Source: Paludibacteraceae bacterium
GTDB lineage: Bacteria > Bacteroidota > Bacteroidia > Bacteroidales > Paludibacteraceae
DNA length: 64,000 nt
Assembly (NCBI GenBank): GCA_017451525.1
Contig: JAFTOD010000002.1
Span: 62,001 to 126,000 of the forward strand
Reading direction: 5' to 3'
Each line of letters starts with the position of its first letter. Position 1 is the stretch's first letter. This document shows positions 33,101-41,886 of the stretch, one piece after another. The notes under the pieces were generated by a model. The model saw only the letters and a list, made by a program, of their open reading frames with translations, was not told the origin of the DNA and did no database searches. The position numbers were made by a program, and so were the translations under genes.

Positions 33101-34573
33101 AGAGCCGTTGATAATCAATGATTTGATGTCTGTGGCTTGTAATTTTCCTTCGGGGAAGGAGGTAATAGTACCTGACCAATACAGCACGGGTGCTACGGGT
33201 CCTGATTGTATCACTTGATCGAATGGTGTATGCTCATTGGCTTCCAGCAGCCAATTATCTTGCAAATGAAAATACACATCACCCGCATGTTTGCGATAAA
33301 TGGAGTGTTTATCATCGGATGTGATAGCTTCGTGAATAGGATATGCCACTTGTACGCCTTCAAAATCCATAAGGAAGTTTGCTACTTGTCGTTGGATTGT
33401 TTCCAGTGACATGCGCTTCTTCTCTATTAACATTCGATTGAGATAAATGAATGGTCCATGACCGCCATCCACCCAACGTTCGTGACCATAGATAGCCATG
33501 AGATAGGTGCCTGTGAGTGCTGCGGCACGATCTACATTGAACGTTTGAATAGGCAAGTTAGCCATCTCAAGAGTAGTGGAAGAGTGCCCTTTAATGGGGC
33601 GACCAACAACGAGAATCTGGTAGTTCTCTTTTCCAATACGTTTACCCAACTGTTCCATCAAGAATCCCAAATCTTGGTTGATACCCATATACATATCTTC
33701 TTGCTCAGCTGATTCGATGGCATCGGATTGTGCTTGTGGGGACAGGGTGTTGAGTTGTAGCAATAGCAGGTCGGGAATGAGGTCTGTTCCTAATTGTTGT
33801 GCTTTTTGTAGCGCTAACGCCATTTCTATCACGAGCGTGTTGGCTGCAGGCGAGTGAAGTAAATGCTCTTTGTTGAGATAGGAGAAGCCGCGCTTACGTT
33901 CCTTTTCTGTAGGGCGATTGTACATGGCAATGTCCATACGTGGTGTCCACTCACGTTCTGCCAATATGCCAATTCGCCCGTTCATATTCATCTCATCTGC
34001 AGCCGTAGGCAATCCTTCAGGATAGAAGGAGGTTGTTACCCAGTTGTGTGTATTTGCATCCAACCAGCAGCATGCGTTGGCTGCATGTCCAGCCATCAAG
34101 ATAGTGGCTTCGGGTTGCAATCCAACGGCATAAATCTGCGCTTCTGTACCGCGCAGCATACGCCATTCGTCGGTGATGGTGGTTGAGAGAATACCGCGAG
34201 GCGAGATTTGCATGTTCGTGCCAATACCTGATGCTTGTTTATCGTATAGGATAGGTATAGGTTTGCGTTCATTGCGACTGAAATACTGGTCAGCCATGAT
34301 ACTATGGTGTGCAGGAGTGGTACCTGTCATCAGTGTGGCAGTGGTTTCCTGTCCGCCATATACTTGGTGTGGAAACGATGCGGTAGTTTGAAATGCTTCT
34401 TCGCTCAATAAGCGCAAACCGCCAGCTGACCAATATGGTCGCATGGCAGTGAGGTTGTCTTGTGTCATACCATCCACCATGACCACCACGGTCAAACGTG
34501 GTTGAGCTTTAAGTATCGGACTGATTGACAGCAGAATGAGTATCAGCGAAGTATATAAACGAGTCTTGTGCAT
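33092..34573 (-). CDS. Secreted alkaline-phosphatase-superfamily protein, active site degenerate
   Basis: The ATG at 34573 gives a clean signal peptide (LYTSLILILLSISPILKAQ); the longer frame start at 34630 would only add residues ahead of it. VVVMVDGMTQDNL supplies the first metal Asp, and GGQETTATLMTGTTPAHHSI is the nucleophile region. Beyond this the phosphatase site is not conserved: the usual D-x-x-GH ligand block reads LNTLSPQAQSDA, and the usual ADHG block reads VVGRPIKGHSST; WVDGGHGPF is at the final ligand position. It resembles PafA-like proteins of Bacteroidota that may have lost or changed metal binding. The 5' end overlaps the DUF4105 gene by about 30 bases. Confidence 0.75.
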   Translation of the reverse strand: MHKTRLYTSLILILLSISPILKAQPRLTVVVMVDGMTQDNLTAMRPYWSAGGLRLLSEEAFQTTASFPHQVYGGQETTATLMTGTTPAHHSIMADQYFSRNERKPIPILYDKQASGIGTNMQISPRGILSTTITDEWRMLRGTEAQIYAVGLQPEATILMAGHAANACCWLDANTHNWVTTSFYPEGLPTAADEMNMNGRIGILAEREWTPRMDIAMYNRPTEKERKRGFSYLNKEHLLHSPAANTLVIEMALALQKAQQLGTDLIPDLLLLQLNTLSPQAQSDAIESAEQEDMYMGINQDLGFLMEQLGKRIGKENYQILVVGRPIKGHSSTTLEMANLPIQTFNVDRAAALTGTYLMAIYGHERWVDGGHGPFIYLNRMLIEKKRMSLETIQRQVANFLMDFEGVQVAYPIHEAITSDDKHSIYRKHAGDVYFHLQDNWLLEANEHTPFDQVIQSGPVAPVLYWSGTITSFPEGKLQATDIKSLIINGSTH

Positions 34574-35529
34574 ACGTGAATAAGTGGAAATAAGATTAAT
34601 CGCCAATTCCAGCCAACGAGTGGGTGGCATGAGAAGCAGGTGAGGAAAATAATCAGTGCTATGAGCAACAGATAAATCACTCCTAAAACAATGTCAACAC
34701 CCCAAGTCAATTTACAGCGTTTTCGATCATACAGCGATAATGCGAGCATGAGTAATGCAAAGAGGGTAATACCCAACCAATAGTTGGCATACCATGGTAC
34801 GACTGCTGTAGGAAAAGCTGCGATGTGCTGGTCTTTGATTAGAGGGGTGCCGTCAGAGAGGTATGCCTGAGCCATATAGTTCATCAACTCTTCAGGGAGA
34901 AAGAGACGTTGCTCGTTGGTCATCGGTTGGTCGGCCTCGTTGCCAAACACAAGATTGATACCAAAATCTACCCATGAGTTGTGCCCTGTATAATGTGTGA
35001 TAACTTGACGGAAAGTAGTGCCTTTGTAGCCCTGATAGGAAGATATGATAGTGTCTTGCAGAGCACTTTTGATAAGGTAATACGGGCGTGTAGCACAATT
35101 GTCGAACACGAAATTATACAGATAGTAGCGATTTTTGGGCTGATAGTTGAGTAGCAACGCATCAAAAATCTGTTGTTTCTGCGAAGGGTTAAGATTGAGT
35201 TCTTGCCAATAAGTGATGCGCCCGATATGACGATAGAATCTCTCGAAATTACGATAAGACTCAATGCCGAGCTGGTAGTAGGTCTCGCCATGTACAAACT
35301 TGATATAGAAATCATCGGAAGTCAAATCGAAGATACCATAGTTGAAGACAATATCTAGTTTTTGGGTAGTGTCCACCACGCGAATACCTGTATGTCCATA
35401 TTTCGACCAAACTTGAGTGCCTGGTGTACAAGTGAGTAGATAGATTTGCGCACTATCGCTGAGTTGACGAGGAGCTGCCCACGCAACGCAAGCAATCAGG
35501 AGCAATATGGTGAGTATATGTTTACGCAT
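34543..35529 (-). CDS. DUF4105 membrane protein
   Basis: A signal or anchor covers the first 20 residues (ILTILLLIACVAWAA). The DUF4105 domain follows with LLTCTPGTQVWSKYGHTGIR, FNYGIFDL, GRITYWQELNLN, YYLYNFVFDNCATRPYYLI and YTGHNSWVDFGINLV. The conserved His (YGHTGIR) and Cys (NCATRP) recall an NlpC/P60-like fold. Three C-terminal helices (WLGITLFALLMLAL, WGVDIVLGVIYLLLI, LILFPLIHVCTRLVYIL) place it in the inner membrane. Function is not known. I chose the ATG at 35529; the one at 35538 adds three residues. Confidence 0.85.
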   Translation of the reverse strand: MRKHILTILLLIACVAWAAPRQLSDSAQIYLLTCTPGTQVWSKYGHTGIRVVDTTQKLDIVFNYGIFDLTSDDFYIKFVHGETYYQLGIESYRNFERFYRHIGRITYWQELNLNPSQKQQIFDALLLNYQPKNRYYLYNFVFDNCATRPYYLIKSALQDTIISSYQGYKGTTFRQVITHYTGHNSWVDFGINLVFGNEADQPMTNEQRLFLPEELMNYMAQAYLSDGTPLIKDQHIAAFPTAVVPWYANYWLGITLFALLMLALSLYDRKRCKLTWGVDIVLGVIYLLLIALIIFLTCFSCHPLVGWNWRLILFPLIHVCTRLVYILR

Positions 35530-36145
35530 TAGTGACAATCAGAGTAGGAATAAAGGTACATAGCAACCCCAATAGAAAACCACATACCACCTGCATTGGT
35601 GTATGGGCGTTGAGGTATAGCCGTGCATACATCAGCAGCAGAGATAGTACCAATATTATGATGATTAATATTAAAGGAAGCGTAGCGTAATTAAGCGCAA
35701 AACTGCATATTCCCCCCAACAAGCCGCCAATTCCTGTGAGGTGAGCCGATATTTTCCACCAATGGTTGATTATTGTTACTGTCAATAGTGCAATCATAGC
35801 ACCAATGATGACCCAAAATAGGAATAGGGGCAATTGTAATGTCACGCGCACAAAATACGCCCAAAATCCGTAGCATATCAAGGTGTATATATATGGGGTA
35901 GTGCGTTGGCTGGCGTTGTCGATATGTAGCGAATCGATATACCCTTTGCGTTGCATAAATAGTAGTAAGATGATTGGAATAAGCAAGGTTAAAACGGCGG
36001 TACCTGCTAAGCAAACGCTTACATATATAGATGGCAATTGTGGCAACAGTTGCTTTGCTGCCAAACAAAACAGCACCATACCATATGTTGGCATCAGCAT
36101 AGGGTAGAGCAAGATGCTTGCTATTTGGGATAAGCGTTTTAACAT
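35522..36145 (-). CDS. PAP2-like integral membrane protein
   Basis: This 207-residue protein has about six hydrophobic helices. WWKISAHLTGIGGLLGG and YARLYLNAHTPMQVVCGFLLG keep the His of the central and last PAP2 motifs, but the first KxxxxxxRP motif is not evident (the equivalent region reads RKGYIDSLHIDNASQRTTPY). Such proteins in Bacteroidota are annotated as PAP2 lipid phosphatase relatives. It overlaps the DUF4105 start by a few bases and follows rpoN by 20 bases. Confidence 0.75.
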   Translation of the reverse strand: MLKRLSQIASILLYPMLMPTYGMVLFCLAAKQLLPQLPSIYVSVCLAGTAVLTLLIPIILLLFMQRKGYIDSLHIDNASQRTTPYIYTLICYGFWAYFVRVTLQLPLFLFWVIIGAMIALLTVTIINHWWKISAHLTGIGGLLGGICSFALNYATLPLILIIIILVLSLLLMYARLYLNAHTPMQVVCGFLLGLLCTFIPTLIVTNA

Positions 36146-36165
36146 GCTTGATTTTCTATCCTCTT

Positions 36166-37629
36166 TTATTTCAACAACTGTCGGCGTATGCGTGCCACAG
36201 GGATATCCATTTGTTCGCGGTATTTGGCTACTGTACGTCGTGCAATGGGGTAGCCCGAATCGTGCATGATTTCCACCAATTGGTCGTCGGTTATTGGATT
36301 CGTTTTGTCTTCTTGTTCAATCACTTCGCGTAGTTTCTGCTTGATTTCGCGCGTAGAAACCTCATTGCCTTGGCTATTGATAATCTTATCTGAGAAGAAG
36401 AATTTGAGTGGGAAAACACCAAATTCTGTTTGTACGTATTTGTTAGCAAAGGTACGCGAAATGGTGGATACATCGTATCCAGTACGGTCGGCTACATCCT
36501 TCAGTGTCAATGGTTTGAGGTACATACTATCGCCTTGCAAGAAGAAGTCGCGTTGCAATGCTACCAGCACTTCGATAGTTCGCATCATGGTTTCATTGCG
36601 CTGACGTATCGCGTCGATAAAGTATTTTGCATTTTCCACGTTGGTTTTCACAAATCGTGCGGCTTCACGAATCTGTGCGCTATTTTGCGATTCGGTTCGT
36701 GAATAATTCTCCAACATTTGTTGATAGTCAGCCGAAACATGTAGTTCTGGTATATTGCCTTGATTGACGGTAATGGTCAGATCATTGTCCTCTTGCTCAA
36801 TGATAAAATCAGGAATAATGATTGATTGGTTACGTTCAACCACCGTACCTATCCATGCACTTCCTGGGCGAGGATTGAGGCGGATGATCTCGGCAGTAGC
36901 TTGCTTGAGTTGGTCTTCGGTAATCTCCATACGCTGCATGATGCGGGCATATTTGCGATTGCTGAATGATTCGAAATGATTGCTTAGTATATTGATTGCC
37001 AATGTGATAGAATCAGTTGGCTCTTTTCTGCGTAGTTGAATGAGTAGGCATTCTTGCAAGTCGTATGCTCCTACTCCTACGGGGTCAAATTGCTTTACCT
37101 GATCGACTATCTCTTGCATCTTTTCATCCGTCACCACTAATCCTTCGCGGAAACTCAAGTCATCTACCAATTCTTCCACCGTTCGGCGCAAATAACCATC
37201 TTCGTCAATATTACCAACCACAAATTTGGCTATATGGCGGTCGGGCTTATCCATCTTTGTAAGATAGATTTGCGACTTGAGGTATTCCGCAAAACTTGTT
37301 CCCATGGAGAATGGGATGTCTTCATGTGCGCGACCACCAGTAGAGAGGGGTGATTCATGCACATCATCATCTTGCACATAGTCATCGTAGTTGAAGTCGT
37401 CGTTTTGTAGCGGATTGGTGTAGTCATCTTGCAGATTGGTGTCGTTGATTTCCCCTTCTGCATTCTGATCCATACCCTCTTCAAGTGCAGGATTTTTTTG
37501 CAATTCCTCATTGATACATGCCTGCAATTCGCAAGCAGGTACCTCCAACAGTCGCATTGCCTGAATTTGCGCAGGCGATAGCTTGAGCTGTTGTTTGAGT
37601 TGTTGCGAAAGGGTTAATGAGGTTGCCAT
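36166..37629 (-). CDS. rpoN: RNA polymerase sigma-54 factor
   Basis: The N-terminal Gln-rich region I is present (LTLSQQLKQQLKLSPAQIQA), followed by an acidic linker, the core-binding domain and the C-terminal RpoN box ARRTVAKYRE near 463-472, which reads the -24 element. Length 487 is usual. Transcription from it requires AAA+ activators, none of which are in this window. It sits in a leftward run 13 bases after a DegT-like gene. Confidence 0.97.
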   Translation of the reverse strand: MATSLTLSQQLKQQLKLSPAQIQAMRLLEVPACELQACINEELQKNPALEEGMDQNAEGEINDTNLQDDYTNPLQNDDFNYDDYVQDDDVHESPLSTGGRAHEDIPFSMGTSFAEYLKSQIYLTKMDKPDRHIAKFVVGNIDEDGYLRRTVEELVDDLSFREGLVVTDEKMQEIVDQVKQFDPVGVGAYDLQECLLIQLRRKEPTDSITLAINILSNHFESFSNRKYARIMQRMEITEDQLKQATAEIIRLNPRPGSAWIGTVVERNQSIIIPDFIIEQEDNDLTITVNQGNIPELHVSADYQQMLENYSRTESQNSAQIREAARFVKTNVENAKYFIDAIRQRNETMMRTIEVLVALQRDFFLQGDSMYLKPLTLKDVADRTGYDVSTISRTFANKYVQTEFGVFPLKFFFSDKIINSQGNEVSTREIKQKLREVIEQEDKTNPITDDQLVEIMHDSGYPIARRTVAKYREQMDIPVARIRRQLLK

Positions 37630-37641
37630 ATGTGTCCAATA

Positions 37642-37671
37642 TTTAGTGTTTAGTGTTTAGTGCGTTTAGTA
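37642..37671. repeat. TTTAGTG tandem repeat at the degT-like 3' end
   Basis: Three TTTAGTG units (period 7) plus a diverged GCGTTTAGT. It supplies the last codons (ALNTKH) and the stop of the aminotransferase gene. Confidence 0.85.
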
Positions 37672-38779
37672 CATGTTGGGTAATGTATGCCAATTGTTCT
37701 TCATCCAATTCGGTGTGCATTGGCAGTGATAATACGCATGCAGCCAAGCGTTCTGCCACAGGGAAGTCTCCTGTTTTGTAGCGTTCATCTTGATATGCTT
37801 TTTGCATGTGCAATGGTACGGGGTAGTAGATCATTGCTGGTATCTCAGCCTCTGCCAAAGCATTGCGCAGTGCATCTCGGTCCACGTCAATCAGTCGCAG
37901 TGTGTATTGATGGAAGACGTGTGTGGAGTGCTCATTGCGAGCAGGAATCAATATGTTTGGGTGGTTGGCGAATGCTTTGTCGTAGTATGCAGCAGCTGCT
38001 TGACGTGCTGCGATATAGCTGTTGAGATGAGGCAACTTAGCATCCAAGATAGCTGCTTGAATGCTATCCAAACGTGAGTTAACGCCCACGGTATCGTGGT
38101 AATAGCGTACTACCATACCGTGGTTGGCTATGGCGCGCATTTTTGCTGCTAGGTCATCATCGTTGGTAAATATTGCACCTCCATCTCCATAGCAACCGAG
38201 GTTTTTTGAAGGGAAGAAACTGGTGCAACCAATATCTCCCATTGTAGCAGCTTGCTTTTGTGTGCCATCAGAGAAGGTATATACCGAGCCAATGGCTTGG
38301 CAGGCATCTTCCACGATGTATAGGTTATGTTCTTTGGCAATAGCCATCAGTGCTTCCATATCGGCGCATTGACCAAACAGGTGTACTGGCACTATTGCTT
38401 TCGTCTTAGGCGTGATAGCTTTGCGTACTGCTTCTATGGAGAGGTTCATCGTATCCCAATCCACATCCACCACTACTGGTTTCAGTCCTAATAGTGCCAC
38501 CACTTCGGCAGTTGCAATGAAGGTGAATGTTGGAGTAATCACCTCATCACCCTGTTTCAACCCCAACGCCATCAATGCTATTTGCAACGCATCAGTGCCA
38601 TTACCTACTGGAATCACGTGTTTTGCACCAGTGTACTGCTCCAAATTCTTCTGAAACGAAGCCACAGCAGGTCCTTTGATAAACGATGCTGAATCAATAA
38701 CGGACTGAATGCCACGGTCAATGTCTGCTTTGATGTGTTGATACTGCGTTTGCAGGTCCACCATTTGAATCTTTTTCAT
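37643..38779 (-). CDS. DegT/DnrJ/EryC1/StrS family sugar aminotransferase
   Basis: This PLP-dependent aminotransferase acts on NDP-keto-sugars. VDLQTQYQHIKADIDRGI is at the start, GNGTDALQIALMALGL binds PLP phosphate, VEDACQAIGS has Asp158 and Gln161, and the Schiff-base lysine is K192 in FFPSKNLGCYGDGGA. Length 378 is normal. The very C-terminus (LNALNTKH) is encoded by a TTTAGTG tandem repeat and is probably not part of the ancestral protein. It lies between ybbR and rpoN, 3 and 13 bases away. The product sugar cannot be told from this context. Confidence 0.92.
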   Translation of the reverse strand: MKKIQMVDLQTQYQHIKADIDRGIQSVIDSASFIKGPAVASFQKNLEQYTGAKHVIPVGNGTDALQIALMALGLKQGDEVITPTFTFIATAEVVALLGLKPVVVDVDWDTMNLSIEAVRKAITPKTKAIVPVHLFGQCADMEALMAIAKEHNLYIVEDACQAIGSVYTFSDGTQKQAATMGDIGCTSFFPSKNLGCYGDGGAIFTNDDDLAAKMRAIANHGMVVRYYHDTVGVNSRLDSIQAAILDAKLPHLNSYIAARQAAAAYYDKAFANHPNILIPARNEHSTHVFHQYTLRLIDVDRDALRNALAEAEIPAMIYYPVPLHMQKAYQDERYKTGDFPVAERLAACVLSLPMHTELDEEQLAYITQHVLNALNTKH

Positions 38780-38782
38780 AGT

Positions 38783-39781
38783 TCAATATTGAATCATATA
38801 TTCCACCGAGGAGGGTGAAATACGGATATTGTATATATATGGATTTGTTGTTGTCAGTTCTATGGGCAATGCGTCGCATTGTTGTGCTGGGAAGCGACAT
38901 ATTGCTTGAAAATCGCTCTCTTTCACGTCGGAAAAATGCGATATGCCTACGCGCACGGTCACTTCCACTTGTTGTGGAAATAGGCGCATTTGATTGCCTG
39001 CGGGCACATTGAGTGCGCGGATGGGCAAGGTAAATGATTTCTCTGTGAATTGTTCGGCATACCAAGTCACTTGTACGGCACTTGGGCTCACGCGTATGCC
39101 ATCTGGTGCAATCAACGATGCAGTCATTCGCATCGAATCGCGCAAGTTGGATATATGGATGCTGTCGGTCAGGATACTACTGATGGAATCGATCTGCTGC
39201 TGACTGCCAAATATCTCTGCCGAGTCGGGCATGGTCTGTGCATCGCCTATGATATGGTGTTGCGGGGCAGTGCTAACTGAGGCGCACACCATGATTGGAA
39301 CGGTCTTCGTTTGCTGCAAATAGTATGCCGATTCTATTATCTCTGGCTCGATTCTTTGGATGGTTGTTGAGCCTGGCAATAGGTCTTGCAGGCGCGGACG
39401 CAACACTTCTGCGGAAATGGCCACTGTTCCTTCTTTAGTTGATAGATAAGGAGTAAGGTTGACGTTTAGATGCAGGTTTTGTCGGGTTATTTGTCGCAGT
39501 TGTCGTCCATTGTCACGAACGGTTAGTGTCAGTGTTTCTGGCAGCTCATGTGCGAAGACCACTTGTTCTGTTGCTCCAATATATGTGATGGGAATGCGAA
39601 CATCAACATCTCTTGGCGAGGACATTGCATGTCCCCACCAAAAGATGAATGCCAATCCCACAAACAAGCCAAAGATCAACAGATCTTTCCTCAGTAGCCA
39701 AAGCCATACCTGCTTAGCTTGTTTGCGTATGTTCTGCCAGCTAATCACTAAATTACTTTGCTTGTTGCTGTTGTTGTGCAT
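38783..39781 (-). CDS. YbbR-like domain membrane protein
   Basis: One N-terminal transmembrane helix (LLIFGLFVGLAFIFWWGHAM) is followed by repeated YbbR-like beta modules (VDVRIPITYIGATEQVVFAH, LPETLTLTVRDNGRQL, AVQVTWYAEQFTEKSFTLPI). The bulk faces the periplasm. In Bacteroidota it normally follows nusB and yajC as here, usually with coaE next; here the next gene is a sugar aminotransferase. The start overlaps yajC by 29 bases. Role unknown. Confidence 0.88.
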   Translation of the reverse strand: MHNNSNKQSNLVISWQNIRKQAKQVWLWLLRKDLLIFGLFVGLAFIFWWGHAMSSPRDVDVRIPITYIGATEQVVFAHELPETLTLTVRDNGRQLRQITRQNLHLNVNLTPYLSTKEGTVAISAEVLRPRLQDLLPGSTTIQRIEPEIIESAYYLQQTKTVPIMVCASVSTAPQHHIIGDAQTMPDSAEIFGSQQQIDSISSILTDSIHISNLRDSMRMTASLIAPDGIRVSPSAVQVTWYAEQFTEKSFTLPIRALNVPAGNQMRLFPQQVEVTVRVGISHFSDVKESDFQAICRFPAQQCDALPIELTTTNPYIYNIRISPSSVEYMIQY

Positions 39782-40094
39782 CTTCGGCAGCTACATATAC
39801 GCTACCTTTATCCACTTTGATTACCACATCTTTGGCTACTTCGATGAGGAAAGTGTTCTCTTGTACCTCTTTCACGTTGCCATAGATACCACCTGCGGTA
39901 ACCACTTTGCTACCTTTGGTGAGGGCGTCGCGTTGTTTTTGCAACTCTTTTTGTTTCTTCTGTTGTGGGCGGATCATGAAGAAGTAGAATACTACGAAGA
40001 TCAAGATCATCATTACCCAAAATGACCAACTACTTTGTTGTGCGGGGCCTTCAGCAGCAGCTGTAGCTGCTTGTAAAAAAATGAAATCTAACAT
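39753..40094 (-). CDS. yajC: Preprotein translocase subunit YajC
   Basis: This 113-residue protein has a single membrane helix (SFWVMMILIFVVFYFFMIRP), then the YajC pattern RPQQKKQKELQKQRDALTKG, VVTAGGIYGNVKEV and VIKVDKGSVYV. YajC associates with SecDF in the Sec translocon. The C-terminus is Gln-rich (AAEDAQQQQQAK). It is 5 bases from nusB. Confidence 0.96.
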   Translation of the reverse strand: MLDFIFLQAATAAAEGPAQQSSWSFWVMMILIFVVFYFFMIRPQQKKQKELQKQRDALTKGSKVVTAGGIYGNVKEVQENTFLIEVAKDVVIKVDKGSVYVAAEDAQQQQQAK

Positions 40095-40099
40095 ATGTT

Positions 40100-41050
40100 T
40101 TATTTTTTAGTGAATTTAAACAACTGATTTTCTGCTTTCAAGTCATTCACGACGCGGTTGAGCACGCCGTTGATAAACACATAGCTCTTGTCGCTCGAAT
40201 ACTCTTTGGCAATCTCTATATATTCGTTCATCGAAATCTCCAATGCAATCTCGCTAAACTGACGTATTTCTGCCAATGCCACCATGAGGATGATTTGGTC
40301 CATGTATGCCAAGCGGTCTGCGTCCCAGTTTTGCAACGACTTGGCTATCAGTGCTTTGTTTTCTTCTGCTTGTTCTACGCTGTATTGCATCAAGTCTTTC
40401 GCAAACTGCAATTCTTCTTCCGAGCCAAACATATCCAGCAATGGCACATCGTCGCCATCTTCTTCTTTGAATCGTTTGATGGTCTTTACCACATAGGTAA
40501 TCACCATGTCAATGTCTGTAGTCCATCCTTCGTGGTCAAGTGCCACTTCCATCTCTTCCAGTGCGGCATTCAGTTCCTCGTTTCCGAGCAATAGTGAAGT
40601 GTATATTTTGCGCCACAATGTTTTTTCGTCCTCATAGCTTGGCTTGTCCAATTCCATAAATTCCTTATAGAAAGGAGCGTCAATGAGTTGTTTGTATATT
40701 GCTTCTATAGCCGACATACCCACGTCCCAGCGCAAGTGTTCATTCTCCATGTAATTACGCAAACGGCGGTTATTAAACAATTGCTGAGCGATGCGATTGT
40801 TTACGAAGTTGCGATTGGCGTTGTAAGTTTGGTGGAGTACGTTTGCACGTTTTTTGTTTTCTGCTATTTGTTCTTCGGCGTAGGTGGTGAGTTCATCTGC
40901 GAAGCTGAGCATTACCATGTACAGACTGTACGTGCTGGAGAACTTATTAAGTAATGTTTTACGTGCAGATAGCGCGGTATGATCGGTCCCGCTGCATGTA
41001 GCAAAGAGTGTCTGAACTACTTTCGTTCTAACTAATGTACGATTTATCAT
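40100..41050 (-). CDS. nusB: Transcription antitermination factor NusB
   Basis: The long Bacteroidota form, 316 residues. It starts MINRTLVRTKVVQTLFATC, with the NusB fold in the C-terminal half (AYMDQIILMVALAEIRQFSE, ISMNEYIEIAKEYSSDKSYVF, INGVLNRVV). NusB binds boxA RNA with S10 during rRNA transcription. It is the first gene of a leftward series whose promoter is at 41085-41116. Confidence 0.96.
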   Translation of the reverse strand: MINRTLVRTKVVQTLFATCSGTDHTALSARKTLLNKFSSTYSLYMVMLSFADELTTYAEEQIAENKKRANVLHQTYNANRNFVNNRIAQQLFNNRRLRNYMENEHLRWDVGMSAIEAIYKQLIDAPFYKEFMELDKPSYEDEKTLWRKIYTSLLLGNEELNAALEEMEVALDHEGWTTDIDMVITYVVKTIKRFKEEDGDDVPLLDMFGSEEELQFAKDLMQYSVEQAEENKALIAKSLQNWDADRLAYMDQIILMVALAEIRQFSEIALEISMNEYIEIAKEYSSDKSYVFINGVLNRVVNDLKAENQLFKFTKK

Positions 41051-41084
41051 AACGTTATGTCAAATATCGATTTGTTTCAGGGTA

Positions 41085-41116
41085 CAAAGGTACTACAAAA
41101 AATGCACATACGCAAA
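41085..41116 (-). promoter_or_regulatory. Promoter of the nusB-led series
   Basis: On the minus strand TTTG at 41116-41113 and TACCTTTG at 41092-41085, 20-base gap; leader of about 28 nt. Confidence 0.8.
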
Positions 41117-41210
41117 TTTACGAGCACTTTTTTTGAAAAACACCATTATCCCATAGCCCTCGTAGCGTCCCATAGCCCATAGGGCGTCCATTAAGTATTC
41201 CTTTATCAAT

Positions 41211-41254
41211 TACGTAGGATATACGTAACATATACGTAGGATATACGTAGGATA
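41211..41254. repeat. Four tandem 11-bp TACGTAGGATA units
   Basis: Units two to four are directly contiguous with the first: TACGTAGGATA, TACGTAACATA, TACGTAGGATA, TACGTAGGATA. Each contains the palindrome TACGTA. The one-turn spacing would suit repeated protein binding on one DNA face. Confidence 0.9.
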
Positions 41255-41472
41255 ATCGGGTTGTTAACCTGAGAATGCCCTATCATCCTCCTATCTTCTA
41301 TGTGCTTCTTTCCCGCTATCTTTCCCGAAACCACCTCGTTACCACTCTGATACCACTCCATTGCCATCCAGTATTTTCCCCGTACCTTGCTACCTATCCT
41401 CCGCTCGACTGCGTTAAGTCGCCGAGTATCCCCGCCTCTACACCCTACACTTTTCACTTTTCTCCTCAAAAA

Positions 41473-41504
41473 TTTGCAAATCCGCAAATTTTGTTGTACC
41501 TTTG
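41473..41504 (+). promoter_or_regulatory. Promoter of the structured RNA
   Basis: TTTG at 41473-41476 and TACCTTTG at 41497-41504, 20-base gap. The expected start, near 41511, falls 3 bases before the closing stem of the RNA. Confidence 0.82.
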
Positions 41505-41510
41505 CAACCG

Positions 41511-41765
41511 AATCCTACGCTGGAGGGAAATGTGTCCTGCGAAAAGCGTTTCGCAAAGGGTCTTTCTTAGGGTAGGTTTTGACATATTTAAATAGCGTTT
41601 ATTGACGCTTTGTATTTAGTGTACGGAAAACTTCGCAACTTTTCTACAACAAAAACACTCAAAATCGAAGTACTCAATAGATGCCTATGGGTATGACTAT
41701 ATCCATACTGCGCTTGTATAGTGCGGTGTGTTTTCATACCAGCGTAGGTTTCCTGTTGTTTATTT
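41511..41765 (+). ncRNA. Structured RNA of unknown family (about 250 nt)
   Basis: The predicted transcript start is followed at once by CCTACGCTGG (41514-41523), whose exact complement CCAGCGTAGG lies at 41739-41748. After a short internal loop the ends may continue to pair (GGGAAA with TTTTC). Inside are stable hairpins: GCGAAA-agcg-TTTCGC (41539-41554), GCGT-ttattg-ACGC (41595-41608) and CTGCGC-ttgtata-GTGCGG (about 41708-41726). A U-rich stretch follows the stem. No ORF fits. I do not recognise RNase P, tmRNA, SRP or a known riboswitch core; 6S-like RNA or a long leader of the secreted-protein gene 120 bases further on are possible. Confidence 0.6.
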
Positions 41766-41780
41766 AGAAAGATTAGGTAA

Positions 41781-41828
41781 AGCGAAGACCTCAGGTTGTA
41801 AATAAGCAACACGAGGTCTGCGCTTTTT
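41781..41828 (+). terminator. Leader hairpin with T tract before a secreted-protein gene
   Basis: AGCGaAGACCTC (41781-41792) pairs with GAGGTCTgCGCT (41813-41824), followed by TTTTTGTATGC and a second small palindrome. A shorter hairpin with the same edges (AAGCGA, CGCTTTTTGTAT) precedes the C10 protease gene at 60935-60960. It may end the structured RNA or attenuate the next gene. Confidence 0.75.
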
Positions 41829-41886
41829 GTATGCATAATATGCAAAAAGTATGACTATATTATTAACTATTAAAATTAAAAAAATT

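Noticed and set aside
41511..41765. tmRNA, RNase P RNA or cobalamin riboswitch
   Set aside because: No tRNA-like T arm or tag frame, no conserved P RNA core string, and no B12-box GCCACTG were found.
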